Shown: positions 58,914-64,000 of the stretch, piece after piece
Layout of the letters: every line of letters starts with the position of its first letter
Position numbering within the stretch: position 1 is the first letter of the stretch
NCBI GenBank assembly: GCA_024403355.1
Contig: JAKSRW010000001.1
Location: forward strand, 124,001 to 188,000
DNA from: Lachnospiraceae bacterium
GTDB lineage: Bacteria > Bacillota > Clostridia > Lachnospirales > Lachnospiraceae
Reading direction: 5' to 3'
Length of the DNA: 64,000 bases
The notes under the pieces: generated by a model
The model's database searches: none
What the model saw: the letters and a program-made list of their open reading frames with translations, nothing else
Told to the model about the DNA's origin: nothing
Made by a program: the position numbers and the translations under genes

Positions 58914-60602
58914 ATGTTAGTAAACGTTCATGTTAAAAATTTCGCTATCATTGATGAAGCGGATATTGATCTGTCAGATAATCTGAATATTTTTACCGGC
59001 GAGACAGGTGCCGGCAAGTCTCTTCTTTTGGGCGCTCTCAATATGGCACTTGGCGGAAGAACACCCAAGGACATCGTCAGCGAGGCCGCGGATTTTGCCT
59101 TGAGTGAATTAACCTTTGTAAACGTATCCGGACAAGTGTCTGAAAAGCTTGCCGAGCAGGGTATTGATGCTTCGGATGAGCTGGTTATTTCCAAAAAGCT
59201 GATGAATAACGGCAGAAGCGTGGTAAGGGTAAACGGTGAAACCGTAACGGCGGCTTTTGTAAAGGAGCTTGCTTCATCACTTATTGATATTTACGGTCAG
59301 AATGAGAATCAGCTGCTTTACAGTACCAAGCGTCAGCTTTCGATTATCGATGAATATGCGGGCAGTGACGCTGATTTGCTTAAGGCTGATATTAAGCGTG
59401 CTTATTCGGAATATAAGGCTTTGAAGCAGGAAGCGGACAGCTGTATCGATGACGAGAAAACCAGAGCACGGCGTCTGGAGCTGTTAAAATACGAGATTGA
59501 TGAAATTGAGGCGGCGGCACTTAAGGACGGCGAGGAAGAGGATTTAAAGGAACGTCACAAGCTGCTTGCGAATGTTCAGCTGATTGAGGAAGGCTTAGAC
59601 TGTGCCTATGACTGCATTAACGGTGAAGGGCGTATAAGCGACAGTCTTTCACAGGCAGTAAAGGCTTTATCGAGAGTTGCGGAGTTCGATGAGAAGCTTG
59701 CTTCGATAGTCGAGATTTTGTCTGATGCGGATAATTGCATCAGCGATGCAATGCGTGAAATAAGCGGTTACAGCGATTCACTTCCCGATGACCGCGGAGA
59801 AATCCGTGAAATTGAGGAAAGACTTGATCTTCTGTCGGGACTTAAGGCAAAGTACGGTAACAGCATAGAAGAAATTAACAGATATTATGATGAGGCATGT
59901 CTTGAGCTTCAGAAGCTTGAGGACTTCGAAGGCTACAGGGCCGGGCTTCAAAAAAAGCTTGAGGATGCTGTGGAGCTTCTGACAAAGAAGTCAGCGAAGC
60001 TTACGGTATTAAGAAAGAAGAGCGCGGAGCAGCTTGAAAAGAAAATCTCAGAGGCGCTGCTTGAACTTAACTTTAATCAGGTTGTGTTCAAAATCGAAAT
60101 GACTGTAAAGGATGGCTGTCATTCGGACGGGGCGGATGAATGCAGCTTTATGATTTCACTGAATCCGGGTGAAAAGGTTAAGCCCTTAAGTGAGATTGCA
60201 TCGGGCGGTGAGCTTTCGAGAATTATGCTCGGTATTAAATCGGTCATGGCAGGACGTGACGCTATCGGAACGCTGATATTTGATGAGATTGATGCGGGTA
60301 TTAGCGGAAGAACGGCACAGAAGGTATCCGAAAAGCTCTGCAAGATAGCCAATGACCATCAGGTGGTATGTATTACGCATCTTCCCCAGATTGCGGCAAT
60401 GGCGGACAGCCATTACGAAATCAGGAAGGATGTGGAGAACGGAAGAACGATTACAGCTATAAGTCGTCTTTCGGAAGATAATATTAAATATGAGCTTGCA
60501 CGACTTACGGGCGGTGCAGAGATTACGGAAACGGTTCTTACGGGCGCAATGGAAATGAAGCAGCTCGCAGACCGCAGAAAGCAGGAAATACGAGGTAAAT
60601 AG
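58914..60602 (+). CDS. recN: DNA repair protein RecN
   Basis: A 562-residue SMC-like ATPase that acts early in double-strand-break repair. It has Walker A GETGAGKS (29-36), long coiled coils on either side of the middle, signature ASGGELSRIM (about 429-438), and Walker B LIFDEIDAGISG (D457/E458). ATG 58914 is preceded by GGAGAAAGG at a good distance; earlier in-frame starts at 58866 and 58878 have none. Confidence 0.95.
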   Translation: MLVNVHVKNFAIIDEADIDLSDNLNIFTGETGAGKSLLLGALNMALGGRTPKDIVSEAADFALSELTFVNVSGQVSEKLAEQGIDASDELVISKKLMNNGRSVVRVNGETVTAAFVKELASSLIDIYGQNENQLLYSTKRQLSIIDEYAGSDADLLKADIKRAYSEYKALKQEADSCIDDEKTRARRLELLKYEIDEIEAAALKDGEEEDLKERHKLLANVQLIEEGLDCAYDCINGEGRISDSLSQAVKALSRVAEFDEKLASIVEILSDADNCISDAMREISGYSDSLPDDRGEIREIEERLDLLSGLKAKYGNSIEEINRYYDEACLELQKLEDFEGYRAGLQKKLEDAVELLTKKSAKLTVLRKKSAEQLEKKISEALLELNFNQVVFKIEMTVKDGCHSDGADECSFMISLNPGEKVKPLSEIASGGELSRIMLGIKSVMAGRDAIGTLIFDEIDAGISGRTAQKVSEKLCKIANDHQVVCITHLPQIAAMADSHYEIRKDVENGRTITAISRLSEDNIKYELARLTGGAEITETVLTGAMEMKQLADRRKQEIRGK

Positions 60603-60638
60603 CCTCATAAAAATACAGAGAAAGGTAAGGTTATCAGG

Positions 60639-62075
60639 ATGAAGAATATATGTTTTATTGCTTCAGAAGGCGTTCCTTTTATTAAGACAGGTGGTTTGGC
60701 AGATGTTATCGGTTCATTACCGAAATATCTGAACAAGGATGAGTTTGACGTCAGAGTAATTCTTCCCAAGTATGCATGCATTAAGGAAGAATTCAAGAGC
60801 CGTATGAAATATCTTACACATTTTTATATGGATCTTGCATGGCGCAGACAGTATGTAGGTGTTCTTGAGGCCGAATATGACGGCATCAAGTTTTACTTTA
60901 TTGACAATGAGTATTATTTCGCAGGCTTTGCGCCTTACGGAAATATTTACGAGGACATTGAGAAGTTCGCATTCTTCTGCCGTGCAGCACTTTCTGCACT
61001 GCCTGCAATAGGCTTCCGTCCCGATATCATTCATTGTCATGACTGGCAGACAGGTCTTATTCCGGTATTCCTTCATGATAACTTCCAGAATAATCAGTTC
61101 TTCCACGGAATCAAGAGTATTATGACAATTCATAACCTTAAATTCCAGGGTGTCTGGGATAAGAAGGTTATTAAGGATATTACAGGTCTTTCTGACTATT
61201 ACTTTACCTCGGATAAGCTCGAGTATAAGGGCGATGCGAACTATTTGAAGGCAGGTATTGTATACGCAGATTATGTTACAACGGTAAGTAATACATACGC
61301 ACAGGAAATTAAGATGCCTTTCTACGGTGAGGGTCTTGACGGACTGATGAATGCGCGTTCAAACAGCCTCTGCGGTATTGTAAACGGTCTTGATTATACC
61401 GATTACGACCCTGAACATGATCCCTATATTTTTAAGAATTTCACACCCATGAATTTCCGTAAGGAAAAGGTTAAGAATAAGCTTGCGCTTCAGGAGGAGC
61501 TTGGTCTTGCAAAGGACGAGAAGAAGTTCATGATCGGTATCTGTTCAAGACTTACAGACCAGAAGGGACTTGACCTTGTGGATTGTGTTATCGAGGAAAT
61601 CTGTGCAGAGGATACACAGCTTGTTGTACTTGGTACGGGCGATCCCAAGTATGAGAATCTTTTCCGTCATTTCGCATGGAAGTATCCGGACAGAGTTTCG
61701 GCCAATATTTTCTATTCAAATGAGCGTTCTCATAAGCTTTATGCTTCTTGTGATGCATTCCTTATGCCTTCACTTTTTGAGCCCTGCGGTCTCAGCCAGC
61801 TTATGAGCTTACGTTACGGTACAGTTCCTATTGTACGTGAAACAGGCGGTCTTAAGGATACTGTAGAGCCCTACAATGAGTATGAGAATTCAGGTACAGG
61901 CTTCAGCTTCTGCAATTACAATGCTCATGAGATGCTTGCGACAATCCGCTACGCAAAGGATGTATACTATAACAGAAAGCGCGAGTGGAACAAGATTATA
62001 GACAGAGGTATGGCGGCTGATTTCTCATGGAAGAATTCGGCAAAGCAGTACGAGGATCTATATAACAGATTATAA
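60639..62075 (+). CDS. glgA: Glycogen synthase
   Basis: A 478-residue GT5 glycosyltransferase that extends alpha-1,4-glucan from ADP-glucose. The N-terminal KTGGLADV (16-23) binds the donor. SLFEPCGLSQL and the two-Rossmann layout are typical. The start follows GAAAGG-TAA-GGT and 7 nt. No glgC/D lies next to it. With the phosphoglucomutase at 49 kb it suggests glycogen storage. Confidence 0.96.
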   Translation: MKNICFIASEGVPFIKTGGLADVIGSLPKYLNKDEFDVRVILPKYACIKEEFKSRMKYLTHFYMDLAWRRQYVGVLEAEYDGIKFYFIDNEYYFAGFAPYGNIYEDIEKFAFFCRAALSALPAIGFRPDIIHCHDWQTGLIPVFLHDNFQNNQFFHGIKSIMTIHNLKFQGVWDKKVIKDITGLSDYYFTSDKLEYKGDANYLKAGIVYADYVTTVSNTYAQEIKMPFYGEGLDGLMNARSNSLCGIVNGLDYTDYDPEHDPYIFKNFTPMNFRKEKVKNKLALQEELGLAKDEKKFMIGICSRLTDQKGLDLVDCVIEEICAEDTQLVVLGTGDPKYENLFRHFAWKYPDRVSANIFYSNERSHKLYASCDAFLMPSLFEPCGLSQLMSLRYGTVPIVRETGGLKDTVEPYNEYENSGTGFSFCNYNAHEMLATIRYAKDVYYNRKREWNKIIDRGMAADFSWKNSAKQYEDLYNRL

Positions 62076-62091
62076 GATTAAAACTGAATTC

Positions 62092-62143
62092 AGGGGACGG
62101 GTGTTTTGCTCTTGTGTTTCCGGAGCTGGTCCGTCCCCTTATT
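62092..62143 (+). terminator. Terminator-like hairpin after glgA
   Basis: AGGGGACGG/CCGTCCCCT outer stem with an inner GCTC/GGAGC stem and TTATT downstream. Confidence 0.65.
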
Positions 62144-62150
62144 ATGATAA

Positions 62151-62228
62151 TAGCGTGATAATTTAATTTACACGCAGATTTATGCCTGTAAAAGTTTGAA
62201 CTACAGCAGGAAAGGCATGGTTATTAGT
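62151..62228 (+). promoter_or_regulatory. Structured leader of murE (family B)
   Basis: GCGTG/CACGC hairpin (62153-62175), GCAGATTTATGCCTG, TTTGAA (62195-62200), 9 nt, GAAAGG (62210-62215), CAT, GGT, 7 nt, ATG. ATGCCT (62182-62187) is fully complementary to AGGCAT (62213-62218), which would bury the ribosome-binding site; CTGTA/TACAG is a competing pair. Confidence 0.55.
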
Positions 62229-63749
62229 ATGAAAAAACTGAGCGAATTGATAAAAGCGGTGGAGCAGCTGATTGACGGCGGAATCGCAAAATATGAAAAT
62301 ATCGGTGATACCGAGGTCAGCTCTATTATTTATGATACAAGAAGCGAAATAGCGGAGGGCGCGGCTTTTGTAGCCATGGCAGGAGCGACCTTTGACGGTC
62401 ATTCCTTTGCCGCAGAGGCGGAAAAGAAGGGCGCTTCGGTTATTTTTGCAGAGCATGAGGTGGAGCTTGAAGGAAGTGCAAAGCTTGTAGTGGTATCCGA
62501 TACCAGAAAGGCGCTTTCACTGCTTTCACAGGCCTGGTTTGATTATCCCGCAGCTAAGCTTGTTACAATAGGACTTACCGGTACAAAGGGTAAATCAACC
62601 ACCTGCTACATGATTCATAACATTCTCGAGAAGGCTGGAAGACGCTGCGGAATTATCGGTACTATCGGTATTCTGATTAACGGTACAAGCTATCCCACAC
62701 ACAATACCACACCTGAATCATATCTGGTACAGCAGTATCTGCGCCAAATGGTGGACGAGGGCTGTGATACACTGCTTATGGAGGTTTCTTCACAGGGACT
62801 CAAGCAGCACAGAGTATTCGGAATGACCTTTGATTACGGTGTATTTACTAACCTTGGCAAGGACCATATCGGCGGTGCTGAGCATGCGGATTTCGAGGAG
62901 TATCTTGACTGCAAGGCCATTCTCTTCGGACAGTCCAGGACTGCGATTGTTAATGCAAATGACAGTCATGTTGCAGAGGTGCTTAAATACTGCAAAACTG
63001 CCGTGGAAGGCTTTGGACTTGCACAAAACACCAATATCCTTGAAAACAGCGGCATTAAGCCCTCGGGCATGCTGATGGGTGATGAAATAAGGCTTTTTGT
63101 GGAAAACGGTACAATGGGTATTTCCTTTGACTATTCGGGCAGTCTGACAGGTACGGCCAGATTATCCATTCCCGGAAAGTTTAACGTTATGAATGCACTT
63201 TGCGCTACGGCCGTGGCAGCTCATTTTACAGATGACGTGTCAAAGATTGCCGATGCTTTATTTAATACTCATGTAAGAGGCCGTCTGGAGCCTGTAAAGA
63301 TTTCTGATAAATATACGCTTCTCATTGACTATGCACACAATGCGGTTGCGTTAGAGAGCGTACTTGAAACATTAAGAGCCTATGAGCCCAAGCGTCTGGT
63401 TAATCTTTTCGGATGCGGAGGAAACCGCTCTAAGGACAGACGTTTTGAGATGGGTGAGGTTTCGTCGAGAATGGCGGACCTTACGGTTGTTACATCGGAT
63501 AATCCCCGTTTTGAAAAGCCTGAGGATATCATTGCGGATATTCTGGTAGGTGTATCAAAAGCGGACGGCAAGTATATAACCATTCCTGACAGACGTGAGG
63601 CGATTAAATACTGCATAGAAAATGCTCAGCCGGGTGACTGTATTCTTCTGGCAGGAAAGGGTAATGAGGATTACCAGGAAATAGAAGGGGTAAGATATCC
63701 CATGGATGAGAGGGATATCATCAGCGACATAATTGCAGAATTGAGGTAA
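62229..63749 (+). CDS. murE: UDP-MurNAc-tripeptide synthetase MurE
   Basis: A 506-residue Mur ligase that adds the third residue of the peptidoglycan stem. The ATP loop is GTKGKST (118-124). The specificity motif DNPR (424-427) indicates meso-diaminopimelate rather than lysine. Central HNTTPES and SSQGLKQHR segments are conserved. ATG 62229 fits the leader spacing and gives MKKLSELIK. priA follows after 1 bp. Confidence 0.95.
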   Translation: MKKLSELIKAVEQLIDGGIAKYENIGDTEVSSIIYDTRSEIAEGAAFVAMAGATFDGHSFAAEAEKKGASVIFAEHEVELEGSAKLVVVSDTRKALSLLSQAWFDYPAAKLVTIGLTGTKGKSTTCYMIHNILEKAGRRCGIIGTIGILINGTSYPTHNTTPESYLVQQYLRQMVDEGCDTLLMEVSSQGLKQHRVFGMTFDYGVFTNLGKDHIGGAEHADFEEYLDCKAILFGQSRTAIVNANDSHVAEVLKYCKTAVEGFGLAQNTNILENSGIKPSGMLMGDEIRLFVENGTMGISFDYSGSLTGTARLSIPGKFNVMNALCATAVAAHFTDDVSKIADALFNTHVRGRLEPVKISDKYTLLIDYAHNAVALESVLETLRAYEPKRLVNLFGCGGNRSKDRRFEMGEVSSRMADLTVVTSDNPRFEKPEDIIADILVGVSKADGKYITIPDRREAIKYCIENAQPGDCILLAGKGNEDYQEIEGVRYPMDERDIISDIIAELR

Positions 63750-63750
63750 G

Positions 63751-64000
63751 ATGTACGCAGATATAATAGTTGACATTTCGGTGGAAAGTCTGGACCGAAG
63801 CTTTCAGTACAGGATTCCTGAGGAGCTTGAGGCAAAGGCTGAAATAGGCGAACGCGTGTGGATATCCTTTGGCAACAGAAAAAGCTATATAAAGGGATAT
63901 ATTGTCGGAATATCGGACAGGGCTAAAATAGATCCTTCAAAAATCAAGCCCATACGCGGGATTGTCGAGGGTGAAGTAAGCGTAGACGACAGAATGATTA
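63751..64000 (+). CDS. priA: Primosomal protein N' (PriA), 5' part, cut by window end
   Basis: The first 83 residues (MYADIIVDISVESLDRSFQYRIPEELEA, then ERVWISFGNRKSYIKGYIVG, here quoted in parts) match the N-terminal 3'-DNA-binding domain of PriA, the helicase that restarts stalled replication forks. No stop occurs before the window ends. GAGGT lies just upstream within the murE end. Confidence 0.9.
   Translation, partial: MYADIIVDISVESLDRSFQYRIPEELEAKAEIGERVWISFGNRKSYIKGYIVGISDRAKIDPSKIKPIRGIVEGEVSVDDRMI

Noticed and set aside
62217-62229. Upstream in-frame ATG of the GGCATGG module as start of murE and similar genes
   Set aside because: It lies 1 nt after GAAAGG, too close for initiation, and the downstream ATG gives family-like N-termini.

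Overview
The window is a stretch of bacterial chromosome, most likely from a Firmicute of the family Lachnospiraceae (Butyrivibrio/Roseburia-like). The evidence is the moderate GC content, strong Shine-Dalgarno sites, the gene run tlyA-nadK-argR-yebC-recN, a meso-DAP-type MurE (DNPR motif), Lachnospiraceae-style ZapA, U32 and GH127 proteins, and chemotaxis or motility-related genes (cheX, HD-GYP, a FliD-like protein). The species assignment is inference. No rRNA, tRNA, insertion sequence, prophage or CRISPR array was found. 52 coding regions are supported; the last (priA) runs off the right edge.

Layout. 0-2 kb: end of a histidine operon (hisA, then a degenerate HisF-like domain fused to HisI). 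2-8.5 kb: a cytoplasmic GH127 glycosidase, a MacB-like ABC transporter pair with a small membrane protein, and xpt. 8.6-16.6 kb: accessory-looking genes (secreted LRR protein, OLD-family ATPase/TOPRIM nuclease, CorC/HlyC exporter, and a zinc-ribbon membrane protein with ten 30-bp repeats), several preceded by related structured leaders. 16.7-25 kb: mgtE with an upstream leader ORF, argS, an AAA/DUF234-type ATPase, an SH3b membrane protein, argH and zapA. 25-30.5 kb: U32 protein, small membrane protein, Nudix hydrolase, GtrA and RlmI. 30.7-38.6 kb: small and hypothetical genes including a FliD-like pair, a cyclophilin, a protein with twelve 15-residue charged repeats, and an Xaa-Pro aminopeptidase. 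38.9-48.3 kb: HD-GYP protein followed by a seven-gene Mrp/Mbh-like cation antiporter cluster with four antiporter-type subunits but no MnhE/F/G. 48.4-64 kb: cheX, phosphoglucomutase, a left-handed beta-helix acyltransferase-like protein, aspartate aminotransferase, alaS, tlyA-nadK-argR, yebC, recN, glgA, murE and priA.

Most notable signals. (1) An unusual translation-initiation module, GAAAGG-NNN-GGT-N7-start, occurs before ten genes of unrelated function with the same spacing, and two more have one base more or less. It reads as a split Shine-Dalgarno site. (2) In six of these the module is preceded, exactly 9 nt upstream, by a TTTGCG-like hexamer and by complementary TGCCTG/CAGGCA segments, forming a recurring structured leader. 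(3) A second leader family (start near TATAATAGAAAGATAACCC, then a GGCGGTGGGTGAAGC-type arm) lies before the 14.1-kb gene and the Xaa-Pro aminopeptidase; in the first it forms four consecutive hairpins. (4) mgtE has an overlapping 46-codon leader ORF containing an acidic/Pro/Arg segment reminiscent of MgtL. These are read from sequence; novelty and function are inference.
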